DNA from: DAIOEK01 sp964648485 | GTDB lineage: Bacteria; Chloroflexota; Anaerolineae; Anaerolineales; Anaerolineaceae | Assembly (NCBI GenBank): GCA_964648485.1 | Contig: CAZYOF010000011.1 | Location: 58,554-122,553 of the forward strand | Length of the DNA: 64,000 nt | Direction: 5' to 3' | Part shown: positions 23,867 through 30,680 of the stretch, in pieces | How the letters are laid out: each line of letters begins with the position of its first letter | How positions within the stretch are numbered: position 1 is the first letter of the stretch | Notes under the pieces: generated by a model | Told to the model about the DNA's origin: nothing | Seen by the model: the letters and a program-made list of their open reading frames with translations, nothing else | The model's database searches: none | Made by a program: the position numbers and the translations under genes

Positions 23867-24106
23867 TTATGCTTCCTTCAGCCAGCCTGCAATTTCTGTA
23901 TCACTGGGTACACGTCCTGAAGAAACCACCTTACCATTGATAACCAGCCCGGGAGTTGCAAGGATAGGCCACTTCATAATATCTCCCATATCGGTTACTT
24001 TCTCAATTTCTGCATCCAAGCGCAAATCATCAACAGCCTTGCGGGCATTGGCTTCAAGTCTTTTACAATTTGCGCAGCCTGAACCTAGTACTTTAATGTT
24101 TAGCAT
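23867..24106 (-). CDS. Thioredoxin-like small disulfide protein (TM0996/MTH895 family)
   Basis: A 79-residue thioredoxin-fold protein with the CxxC active site in GSGCANCKRLEANARKAV and the cis-Pro loop ATPGLVINGKVVSSGRVP. Such small redox proteins are often encoded with ArsP-type permeases and ArsR regulators, where they may deliver or reduce the metalloid. It follows arsR2 by 11 nt and is ended by a strong terminator. Electron donor unknown. Confidence 0.9.
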   Translation of the reverse strand: MLNIKVLGSGCANCKRLEANARKAVDDLRLDAEIEKVTDMGDIMKWPILATPGLVINGKVVSSGRVPSDTEIAGWLKEA

Positions 24107-24117
24107 AATTTATCTCC

Positions 24118-24528
24118 TCATGCGTTTGATAATCTATTTTCATCAACTACTTTTTCTGTATTGGTTTTTGTTACACAGTGCGGACATGGGCAAACAACTT
24201 CATGACGATTCATAAAGCTGGGCGTTGTTCCCGAAATCTTGCCCACTAAATCAAGTACAGCGAAGACTTCCGGTTTTGTTGCCCGGTAAAAAACATTCCA
24301 TCCATCTTTTCTATCTTCAACTAACCCCGCTTCTCTTAAGACAGATAGTTGCTGAGAGATGTATGCCTGTCTGTAACCAAGGTAGGCTTCCATATGACAG
24401 ACACAATGTTCTCCATCCTCAAGTATCCGCAGGATCTCAATTCTGGCGGGATGAGTAAGTGCTTTCAGAACTTGAACCTGTTCATCAAGGGATGAGTTGG
24501 GATTTTGTTCTTCTAAAATCATATTCAT
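24118..24528 (-). CDS. arsR: ArsR-family metalloregulatory repressor (arsR2)
   Basis: A 136-residue winged-helix repressor read from ATG 24528 (MNMILEEQNPNSSLDEQ). The helix region EHCVCHMEAYLGYRQAYISQ carries the Cys-Val-Cys metalloid ligands, and a C-terminal cluster VCPCPHC could add more. It is paralogous to arsR1 in both motifs. The start lies inside a 36-bp palindrome and has no ribosome site; an upstream in-frame reading to 24561 would cross the promoter and is rejected. ATG 24522 is the alternative. It leads an operon with the thioredoxin-like gene. Confidence 0.9.
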   Translation of the reverse strand: MNMILEEQNPNSSLDEQVQVLKALTHPARIEILRILEDGEHCVCHMEAYLGYRQAYISQQLSVLREAGLVEDRKDGWNVFYRATKPEVFAVLDLVGKISGTTPSFMNRHEVVCPCPHCVTKTNTEKVVDENRLSNA

Positions 24529-24548
24529 ATTTATGAATATGATTTTAG
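24513..24548. promoter_or_regulatory. 36-bp perfect palindromic operator over the arsR2 -10 and start codon
   Basis: CTAAAATCATATTCATA (24513-24529), TT, then the exact complement 24532-24548. The inner core is ATATTCA-N6-TGAATAT, the ArsR-type half-sites also found at 23806. The palindrome covers the -10 box and the start codon, an ideal site for autorepression. A 36-bp perfect inverted repeat is far longer than a single ArsR dimer needs and may bind two dimers. Confidence 0.85.
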
Positions 24549-24569
24549 CACATGTATCCAACTTGTCAA
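24542..24569 (-). promoter_or_regulatory. Predicted arsR2 promoter
   Basis: On the minus strand TTGACA (24569-24564), 16-nt spacer, TAAAAT (24547-24542). The same hexamers and spacing as the arsR1 promoter. Predicted start near 24535, about 7 nt before ATG 24528. Confidence 0.75.
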
Positions 24570-24625
24570 GGGAATTTAACGGTGATAGATCAGATTAGAT
24601 GCACAGGATCTGGCTGCATCAATCT

Positions 24626-24659
24626 TATCCAATCCCGGTTACCTTACCAGGATTGGATA
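24626..24659 (-). repeat. Inverted repeat across the end of the ArsB-type gene
   Basis: TATCCAATCC (24626-24635) and GGATTGGATA (24650-24659): a perfect 10-bp stem with a 14-nt loop spanning the stop codon of the permease gene at 24639. No T-run follows on the minus strand, so it may be an mRNA 3'-end hairpin rather than a standard terminator. Confidence 0.5.
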
Positions 24660-25955
24660 CGCGATGATGTACAGGATACTCGCCACGATGCACGTACCCA
24701 GCATGATTGGTAAACCTTTTTTATTCCAGATAGCCGGGGTAATGGGTTTGTGGGTTCGCTCTGAGATCGATGCGACAACAATATTCGCAGTGGAACCGAT
24801 GATCGTGGCGTTTCCGCCAAAACCTGCCCCAAACACAAGTGCCCACCATAATGGAGCAATCGCTAATCCGGCATCCCCCAGACCCTGCACAACAGGGATG
24901 AGCGCGATTGTGATTGGAACATTATCTACTACCGCAGAGAGAATTGCGATTAGCCACAGAAGAGCTAACCCCAGAAGCATTGGGTTCACACCTTTAATAT
25001 GCGCAATTACTCCCGCCAGTGACTGTAAGATTCCCGCTGCCTCAAGTCCACCGATGACCACAAAGAGAGCAGCAAAAAAGATCAGCACATCCCATTGAAT
25101 CCGTTTCAACGTTTCTTGAATGGACGGACGGACCCAGATAAGCGCTGCAGTAGCAGCTGCCAGCGCTACCATCGCAGGGCTGATATCAAAAACCTCTTCA
25201 ATCAGAAAAAATGCAACGGCAAAACCAATGACCCAGATCACCTTCTTGGCTGTTTTGGGATCTTTAAACGCACTTTTAGGTTCCAATTCTTCCAGCGCGT
25301 CGAGATTTTTGGGCGTCTGCGCCAGTTCCTTCCGGAACAGATAACGCAGCATAAATAACGCAACAAACCATACCACCACTACAATCGGTAAACTATGGGT
25401 GAGAAAATCCACAAAAGTAAATCCTGAAGCAGATCCTATCAATATATTGGGTGGATCACCGATCAATGTAGCGACACCACCTGTATTAGAAAGGATCGCC
25501 TCAGCCATTAGATAAGGCTGTGGGCTCAGACCTACAATTTCGCATAATAAGATGGTTATGGGTGCGATAAGAACGACTGTTGTTACATTATCTAAAAACA
25601 TGGAAACAACTGTAGTGATCGCACTCAAAAGTACCAGCAATCGAAATGGTTTGCCTCCTGATCGTTTTCCTACCAACGCAGCAAGGTATTGGAAAAAACC
25701 GGTGGGCTCTAAGATTGCCACGATTCCCATCATCCCCAGAAGCAATCCAATAGTATTAAAATCAATGGAAGCCAGAACTTGTTCTTCTGAATAGAATCCA
25801 AGAATGATTCCCAGGGCACTCATTACCATGGCACCACCGAGTGAAGCGATGGTGCGATTCAATTTTTCAGAAAAGATCAAATATAAAGTAACTGCAAAAA
25901 TTAAAAATGCCAGGATGCTCGCTATCATGGTAATTGTGTTCCAATCTCCTTCCAT
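24639..25955 (-). CDS. ArsB/NhaD-type permease (SLC13/IT superfamily)
   Basis: A 438-residue polytopic protein with about eleven hydrophobic segments. It carries the superfamily marks MFLDNVTTVVLIAPITI, NTGGVATLIGDPPNILIGSA, AVVDNVPITIALIPVV and the C-terminal GGNATIIGSTANIVVASI. The family covers ArsB arsenite exporters, NhaD sodium/proton antiporters and related anion transporters. Its position near the ars genes favours ArsB-like action, but no ArsR operator was seen at this gene. It overlaps the CBS-pair gene by 31 nt, suggesting the CBS protein gates it. Confidence 0.88.
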   Translation of the reverse strand: MEGDWNTITMIASILAFLIFAVTLYLIFSEKLNRTIASLGGAMVMSALGIILGFYSEEQVLASIDFNTIGLLLGMMGIVAILEPTGFFQYLAALVGKRSGGKPFRLLVLLSAITTVVSMFLDNVTTVVLIAPITILLCEIVGLSPQPYLMAEAILSNTGGVATLIGDPPNILIGSASGFTFVDFLTHSLPIVVVVWFVALFMLRYLFRKELAQTPKNLDALEELEPKSAFKDPKTAKKVIWVIGFAVAFFLIEEVFDISPAMVALAAATAALIWVRPSIQETLKRIQWDVLIFFAALFVVIGGLEAAGILQSLAGVIAHIKGVNPMLLGLALLWLIAILSAVVDNVPITIALIPVVQGLGDAGLAIAPLWWALVFGAGFGGNATIIGSTANIVVASISERTHKPITPAIWNKKGLPIMLGTCIVASILYIIAYPILVR

Positions 25956-26392
25956 TCTGAAAGAATGGCGGTGCCAATGTCTACCTGCGATACAACTCCC
26001 ACCAGCTTCCCCTCGCCATCCACTACAGGCAGGTCATGTGCATGATGCTTAAGCATTAATCCATATGCCCTGATCATGCCGCTTTCCTCTTCGATTGGAT
26101 TTGCTGGCTGCATCATTTCGGTGATGGGTCTGTCAATATCCGCTGCAGAGGGTCGTTCTGTCTCTACTGCCCCAAAATCCATGACAAAATCAAGGTCTGA
26201 TACCAGCGAAAAAAATGACGGCATCTCTAGTGTGAGCAAATCATTAATACTCACAATCCCCACCAAAATTCCATCCTGATCTAAAACTGGTAATAAGCCG
26301 ATATGATGTTTAACAATTCGTTCCGCGGCTTCACGGATCGTTGCCTTTGAATCGATGGAGATCACATTCCGCTTCATGCAATTCTTAACCAT
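25925..26392 (-). CDS. CBS-domain pair protein
   Basis: A 155-residue protein made only of two CBS motifs: MVKNCMKRNVISIDSKATIR with LLPVLDQDGILVGIVSINDL, and ITEMMQPANPIEEESGMIRA with DLPVVDGEGKLVGVVSQVDI. CBS pairs bind adenine nucleotides and act as regulatory modules. AGGAGG lies 7 nt before the ATG. Its 3' end overlaps the start of the downstream permease gene by 31 nt, so it probably works as the permease's regulatory subunit (inference). Confidence 0.88.
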   Translation of the reverse strand: MVKNCMKRNVISIDSKATIREAAERIVKHHIGLLPVLDQDGILVGIVSINDLLTLEMPSFFSLVSDLDFVMDFGAVETERPSAADIDRPITEMMQPANPIEEESGMIRAYGLMLKHHAHDLPVVDGEGKLVGVVSQVDIGTAILSEWKEIGTQLP

Positions 26393-26721
26393 TGGGAAGC
26401 CTCCTGATCTATTTCCTGCTCGAGGGGATTCTATTCAATGAAAACGGAATTCCGGTCGAGGAATAATACAAGTCTGAGCGGATAAAATATTGTTTGGAAA
26501 ATCTTATCTATAAATTTTAGCACCAGTCTGAAATAATTACAGATGCTGGTCGGCTGAATTAAATCAATGGAAGATCAAGCATGGTAATTAAATGAATGGC
26601 AACCTACCTTCCAAAAGAATAATCGGACTTCATAGTTGATATTTCCATCTGAAGTCCGATTATCAGCAATTAAGACTAAACTTATCAAAGTGAGATTAAT
26701 CGAAGTGATACCTCCCGGTCC
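26393..26721. other. Intergenic region with one hairpin
   Basis: No convincing gene in 329 nt. It holds the ribosome site of the CBS gene at the left end, an AT-rich stretch around 26460-26520 that could hold its minus-strand promoter, and the long hairpin at 26619-26663. Nothing else was recognised. Confidence 0.6.
26610..26663 (-). terminator. Terminator-like hairpin after the EamA gene
   Basis: ATAATCGGACTTCA (26619-26632) pairs perfectly with TGAAGTCCGATTAT (26650-26663) around a 17-nt loop; on the minus strand TCTTTTGG follows. It ends the aminotransferase-EamA operon. A 14-bp perfect stem, though the U-run is short. Confidence 0.7.
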
Positions 26722-27144
26722 TCAGATAACCAGGATGACGATTCCCCCTACCGTCATCAGCATCCCGATGACCACCTTGGCGGTGATTGGCTCCCCGGAG
26801 AAAATGATCCCCATCAACGCACCGAACAGTGGAGAGGTGAATGCAATTGGCATCACCTGCGTAAGAGGAGCGCCTTTAATGGCGGTATAAAAACACAGCA
26901 TACCCACAGCCCCGGCTACCACCCCGCCGCCGATGATCATATACAGGAGCGCCTTGCTGCCCGCCTGTGGAATCAGTTTCCACTGTGGGTAGCTGACGAC
27001 TCCCAGGATAATTAACGCCACCGCTGTACGGATGGTGATACCCATCTGCGGAGAGAGATTGCCAAGGTGCAGTCCTTTTTTTTCAAAATATCCGCCCACC
27101 CCCCATGCGATCGCGGTAAGCAGTGCAAAAATTTGTGGCTTCAT
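26722..27144 (-). CDS. Half-size EamA (DMT superfamily) transporter
   Basis: A 140-residue membrane protein with one EamA domain of about five hydrophobic helices (FALLTAIAWGVGGYFEKKGL at the start, ending MLMTVGGIVILVI). Full DMT transporters have two such domains, so this one must act as a dimer. It lies 49 nt downstream of the GSA-type aminotransferase on the same strand and is closed by a hairpin. The operon suggests export or import of an amino acid or amine handled by that enzyme; substrate unknown. Confidence 0.88.
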   Translation of the reverse strand: MKPQIFALLTAIAWGVGGYFEKKGLHLGNLSPQMGITIRTAVALIILGVVSYPQWKLIPQAGSKALLYMIIGGGVVAGAVGMLCFYTAIKGAPLTQVMPIAFTSPLFGALMGIIFSGEPITAKVVIGMLMTVGGIVILVI

Positions 27145-27193
27145 AGATCATCGCTCCTGTATTTATCATTCCATCGTTATGGCTATGCGCATT

Positions 27194-28549
27194 TTAATAT
27201 GCCAGGATCTGTGTCACCATTTCTCTGAACATCTTGGTATGGTAATCCACATCCGCTTGCGTGGTCGCCGGGGACATTAACGCCATATTATGGAAGGGTG
27301 TCATCAAGATGCCCCGGTTCAACGCCGCCAGGTGCATATATCGGTCAAGGTCAAAATCAACCGCATCCTCCGCCGCCCCGCCGTTACGGGGTGTTTGTTT
27401 ACAGAACCAGTATTCCGCCCGGCAGCCCAACCGGTTGATCACCCAGGGCAGTCCAAACTCTTTGATCACCTGTTCCACCCCGGTAGCCCAGCTTTCCGCC
27501 AGCGGAATCATCCTGCTGAATGCTTCCTCGGTCAATACATTGGAAAGCGTAGCTTTGACTGCCGCCAGCGAAAGCGCATTCCCTGCCAGTGTGCCGCCGA
27601 TGCCACCTACATCCGCCTCATCGATGGTGGTTGAATTATTAATCCTCTCAGCCACCTCTTCTGAAAATCCATACACGCCTACCGGAATTCCGCTGCCCAA
27701 AGGTTTGCCTATGGTCAGCATATCTGGCTTCAGGTTGTACGCTTTGGTATAGCCCCCCGGACCGGTGCAGATGGTGTGTGTTTCATCGATGATCAGCAGC
27801 GTGTCAAATTTCTTTGTCAACTCCCGTAATGCATCATGGTAACCCGAGTCGGGATGGATGATCCCGATATTGGTCATCACCGGTTCAGCCAGGACACAGG
27901 CGATGTCGCCCGGTGCCAGTGCCTGTTCAAGCGCGGGTAGATTGTTCCACTCGATCACCCGCGTGGTAGTCGCCGGGTTGACCTGTGGTCCAATCGAGCC
28001 TGGTCGTGGACCTGGCACGCCGTGATTAATGGTGCAGAAGGTTTCATCTACCGTGCCGTGGTAGCAGTAGTTGTAAACAAGAACATAAGGTCGCTGGGTG
28101 ATATGGCGCGCCAGTCGCAGGGCAAAGCGGTTGGCATCAGTCGCGGTAAGGGTCGTCTGCCAGTATTTCAACCCAAAACGCCGCTCCATCTCTGCCCCCA
28201 CCCAGATGGCATCCTCGGTGGGCAGCATATAGGTGATACCTTTGTCCAACTGTTCCTTTATTAACGCAACAGAGGCATCTGGAGAGTGTCCTGTCATTGC
28301 TCCTGTATCCCCCAGGCAAAAATCTACATACTCATGCCCATCCACGCAGGTAAAGTGTGCCCCCTTCGCAGATTTCACAAACAGCGGAAAGCCGCCCGCC
28401 CAGCGGACCATCCAGTTCATGGGCACGCCCGCCAGCAAATTTTTCTTCGCCTGCTGGGTAAGCTCCCACGACCTGGGATGGCGTGTCTTATACATCTCCA
28501 ATTCAATTTCAAGGCACTGCTGCAGCTTATTACGGTCGATTCCAGCCAT
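27194..28549 (-). CDS. Class III (glutamate-1-semialdehyde-type) aminotransferase
   Basis: A 451-residue PLP enzyme of the class III aminotransferase fold, nearest in motifs to glutamate-1-semialdehyde aminomutase-like transaminases: GDTGAMTGHSPDASV, LIIDETHTICTGPGGYT with the PLP-pyridine Asp, and LTIGKPLGSGIPVGVYG with the catalytic Lys. No haem-synthesis gene is adjacent, and the long N-terminus and its EamA partner argue for a different amino donor. The reaction is therefore left open. AAAGGAGG precedes the ATG; it heads a two-gene operon. Confidence 0.88.
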   Translation of the reverse strand: MAGIDRNKLQQCLEIELEMYKTRHPRSWELTQQAKKNLLAGVPMNWMVRWAGGFPLFVKSAKGAHFTCVDGHEYVDFCLGDTGAMTGHSPDASVALIKEQLDKGITYMLPTEDAIWVGAEMERRFGLKYWQTTLTATDANRFALRLARHITQRPYVLVYNYCYHGTVDETFCTINHGVPGPRPGSIGPQVNPATTTRVIEWNNLPALEQALAPGDIACVLAEPVMTNIGIIHPDSGYHDALRELTKKFDTLLIIDETHTICTGPGGYTKAYNLKPDMLTIGKPLGSGIPVGVYGFSEEVAERINNSTTIDEADVGGIGGTLAGNALSLAAVKATLSNVLTEEAFSRMIPLAESWATGVEQVIKEFGLPWVINRLGCRAEYWFCKQTPRNGGAAEDAVDFDLDRYMHLAALNRGILMTPFHNMALMSPATTQADVDYHTKMFREMVTQILAY

Positions 28550-28689
28550 AACGCAACATCCTCCTTTGTTCTATTGATACGGGGTTTGGATGAATTAATT
28601 ATAGGAGAGAACCCTGTTAAATAAGCAATTTTCCCGCCAGTTTTTTCAGATAAATTGGGAACAATGTACAAACTGGTGGGCTAAATCAC

Positions 28690-28718
28690 TTGTAAAGTAT
28701 GCGAAATATGTTTATAAT
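28690..28718 (+). promoter_or_regulatory. Predicted dcw cluster promoter (PmraZ)
   Basis: TTGTAA (28690-28695), 17-nt spacer, TATAAT (28713-28718); predicted start near 28725, inside the MraZ box array. This appears to be the main promoter for the cluster that runs to ftsZ. Confidence 0.75.
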
Positions 28719-28719
28719 G

Positions 28720-28754
28720 TGGTGGAAAGTGGTAATAAGTGGGTTAATGTGGGA
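28720..28754 (+). promoter_or_regulatory. Four MraZ boxes at exact 10-bp spacing
   Basis: TGGTG (28720), TGGTA (28730), TGGGT (28740) and TGGGA (28750), each separated by 5 nt. This is the direct-repeat layout known for MraZ operators (TGGGN-N5), here with four copies. They begin right after the -10 and cover the start site, fitting autorepression of the dcw cluster by MraZ. Confidence 0.85.
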
Positions 28755-28774
28755 CGCCGGTATTGAACCGGCGT
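28754..28774 (+). repeat. Hairpin in the mraZ leader
   Basis: ACGCCGGT (28754-28761), 5-nt loop, ACCGGCGT (28767-28774). The right part also lies in a second palindrome, TTGAACCGGCGTTCAA (28763-28778), so alternative RNA folds are possible. It directly follows the last MraZ box. Confidence 0.6.
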
Positions 28775-28801
28775 TCAACCTTAAAAAGGGATGTAGAACA
28801 C

Positions 28802-29239
28802 ATGTTCTTAGGTAGGTTTGCACACACTTTCGACGAAAAAGGACGCATCGCGGTCCCTACAAAATTCAGGGACCTGCTGTCTGATGGCGCCTACCTCACC
28901 CAGGGCTTCGATCAAAACCTCATGGTCTGGCGGGTCGAAGATTTTGAAAAGCTGTACAAGCAGGTGAACAGTATGAGCCTCACCGACCCGGATGCCCGTC
29001 TGCTCAAACGGCTTATCTTCTCCAACGCTGTGCATGTCGATGTGGACCGCGTCGGTCGAATCCTTATCCCGCCTTTCCTGCGCGAAGCAGTCAACCTGAA
29101 TGGTAGTGCCATCATCGTTGGCGTGGGGGATTTCTTTGAGATCTGGTCTGCCCCAATGTGGGAACAGCAGAATGATCAAATGCAGGATAGCAACACCAAC
29201 GCCAGGCGCTTTGCCGCGTTGAACCTCTCCTTAAATTAA
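28802..29239 (+). CDS. mraZ: Transcriptional regulator MraZ
   Basis: A 145-residue protein with two SpoVT/AbrB-like MraZ repeats, each ending in a DxxxR-type loop: FLGRFAHTFDEKGRIAVPTK (residues 2-21) and AVHVDVDRVGRILIPPFLRE further on. MraZ forms rings and binds TGGGN repeats upstream of its own operon; four such boxes are present here. The ATG at 28802 starts the canonical MFLGRF; an in-frame upstream extension lies in the leader hairpin and is rejected. First gene of the dcw cluster. Confidence 0.95.
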   Translation: MFLGRFAHTFDEKGRIAVPTKFRDLLSDGAYLTQGFDQNLMVWRVEDFEKLYKQVNSMSLTDPDARLLKRLIFSNAVHVDVDRVGRILIPPFLREAVNLNGSAIIVGVGDFFEIWSAPMWEQQNDQMQDSNTNARRFAALNLSLN

Positions 29240-29240
29240 T

Positions 29241-30182
29241 ATGGCTTCACAGGTGAACGGCTCATCAGTTCCTCACCTTTCTGTACTTTACCAGGATGTA
29301 CTTAAATATCTCGATCCCGTCCCAGCCGGAAAGTATGTGGATGGAACCGTTGGCGCCGGTGGGCATGCTTATGGCATCCTCGCTGCCAGCAATCCGTCTG
29401 GCGAATTGCTCGGCTTGGATCTCGATCCTGTGGCGTTGAAGCTGGCAGCCAATAAACTGGAGCAGTTTGGATCCAGGGCTCATTTGGTACATGGTTCTTA
29501 TGCAGACTTGCAGAGCCATCTGCATACACTGGGTTGGCAACAGGTCCACGGCTTCCTGCTCGATCTGGGAGTATCTTCGATGCAGTTGGATCAACCCGAA
29601 AAGGGTTTTTCCTTCCGCAGCGATGCACCCCTCGATATGCGCTTCGACCCTTCGGCTCCTCTCACAGGAGCCGATCTCCTTAACGGGTCATCAGAGCAGG
29701 ATCTGGCGCAGATTCTGTGGGAATACGGCGAAGAACGTTTTTCCCGCCGTATCGCAGGTGCCATCTGCCGTAATCGCCCCATCCACACTACCCTGCAGTT
29801 GGCTGCGTTGATCGAAAAAACCATCGGCGGAAAGTGGACCGGGATCCATCCGGCAACACGCACTTTCCAGGCAATCCGGATTGCTGTCAACGGAGAACTG
29901 GAAAATCTTGAAAAAGTGCTTCCTCAGGCAGTAGCGGCGCTGGAACCGGGAGGCAGGCTGGCGGTGATCTCCTTTCATTCGCTGGAAGATCGCATTGTCA
30001 AGCATTACTTCCAACGTGAAAGTAAGGATTGCCTCTGCCCTCCTTCACAACCGGCATGCACCTGCGGACATAAAGCCAGCTTGAAAATAATAACCCGCCA
30101 TCCGGTTGAGGCAAACGAGGTGGAGCAGAAAGAAAATCCGCGGTCGCGCAGCGCCAAATTGCGGGTTGCAGAAAAACGATGA
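29241..30182 (+). CDS. rsmH: 16S rRNA (cytosine-1402-N4) methyltransferase
   Basis: A 313-residue SAM-dependent methyltransferase: HLSVLYQDVLKYLDP, the SAM loop YVDGTVGAGGHAYGIL, GFLLDLGVSSMQLDQPEKGF, PLDMRFDP, and RTFQAIRIAVNGELENL, followed by RLAVISFHSLEDRIVKHYF. It methylates N4 of C1402 in the ribosomal P site. It starts 1 nt after mraZ ends and has the standard length and gene position. Confidence 0.97.
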   Translation: MASQVNGSSVPHLSVLYQDVLKYLDPVPAGKYVDGTVGAGGHAYGILAASNPSGELLGLDLDPVALKLAANKLEQFGSRAHLVHGSYADLQSHLHTLGWQQVHGFLLDLGVSSMQLDQPEKGFSFRSDAPLDMRFDPSAPLTGADLLNGSSEQDLAQILWEYGEERFSRRIAGAICRNRPIHTTLQLAALIEKTIGGKWTGIHPATRTFQAIRIAVNGELENLEKVLPQAVAALEPGGRLAVISFHSLEDRIVKHYFQRESKDCLCPPSQPACTCGHKASLKIITRHPVEANEVEQKENPRSRSAKLRVAEKR

Positions 30183-30216
30183 GATGGCATGAGTTTTGCA
30201 AACTTTTAGGGTTACG

Positions 30217-30675
30217 ATGAAGAACAGATTAATGCAAGCCTACAAGTTGTTACCCTGGAGAAGCCAGATGCAGTGGATCGGTCTGGTATTTCTTGCTGTC
30301 GCTGCCATCTCACTGGTCGCCTGGCTTTACCTGTCTGTATCGTCCAATGCCAGTATCGCCGGACGTCAGATTCAGGAATACCAGTTCCTCAAAACCAAAA
30401 CTCAGCAGAATATTGCCGCCCTGCAAACGGAACTCGCAAATATTAACTCCTCAACTGAAATGGCAAAACGTGCCAAGCAGCTCGGCTTCAAAGAATTGTC
30501 TGCCGATAAATTTGAGTACATGGCAATCCCCGGTTATGGTGGCAAACCAGCCGCCATGCTGGCTTCAGACAATCTGGTTTTTGAACTCCCCCAGAGTGTA
30601 GTTACTGCAGAATTTACCCAGTCGCTATGGGATTGGGCATATCTTAGTTATGTCGAACCCTCACTGAACAGGTAA
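30217..30675 (+). CDS. ftsL: FtsL-like bitopic division protein
   Basis: A 152-residue protein from ATG 30217 (MKNRLMQAYKLLPWRSQ), with one membrane helix (about residues 20-42), then a coiled-coil-like stretch (IQEYQFLKTKTQQNIAALQT) and a periplasmic tail. Sequence identity to FtsL cannot be judged by eye, because this family diverges strongly; the call rests on size, topology and position between rsmH and ftsI. FtsL bridges FtsB/FtsQ and FtsWI in the divisome. An upstream TTG at 30196 is a weaker start. Confidence 0.72.
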   Translation: MKNRLMQAYKLLPWRSQMQWIGLVFLAVAAISLVAWLYLSVSSNASIAGRQIQEYQFLKTKTQQNIAALQTELANINSSTEMAKRAKQLGFKELSADKFEYMAIPGYGGKPAAMLASDNLVFELPQSVVTAEFTQSLWDWAYLSYVEPSLNR

Positions 30676-30680
30676 CCAAC

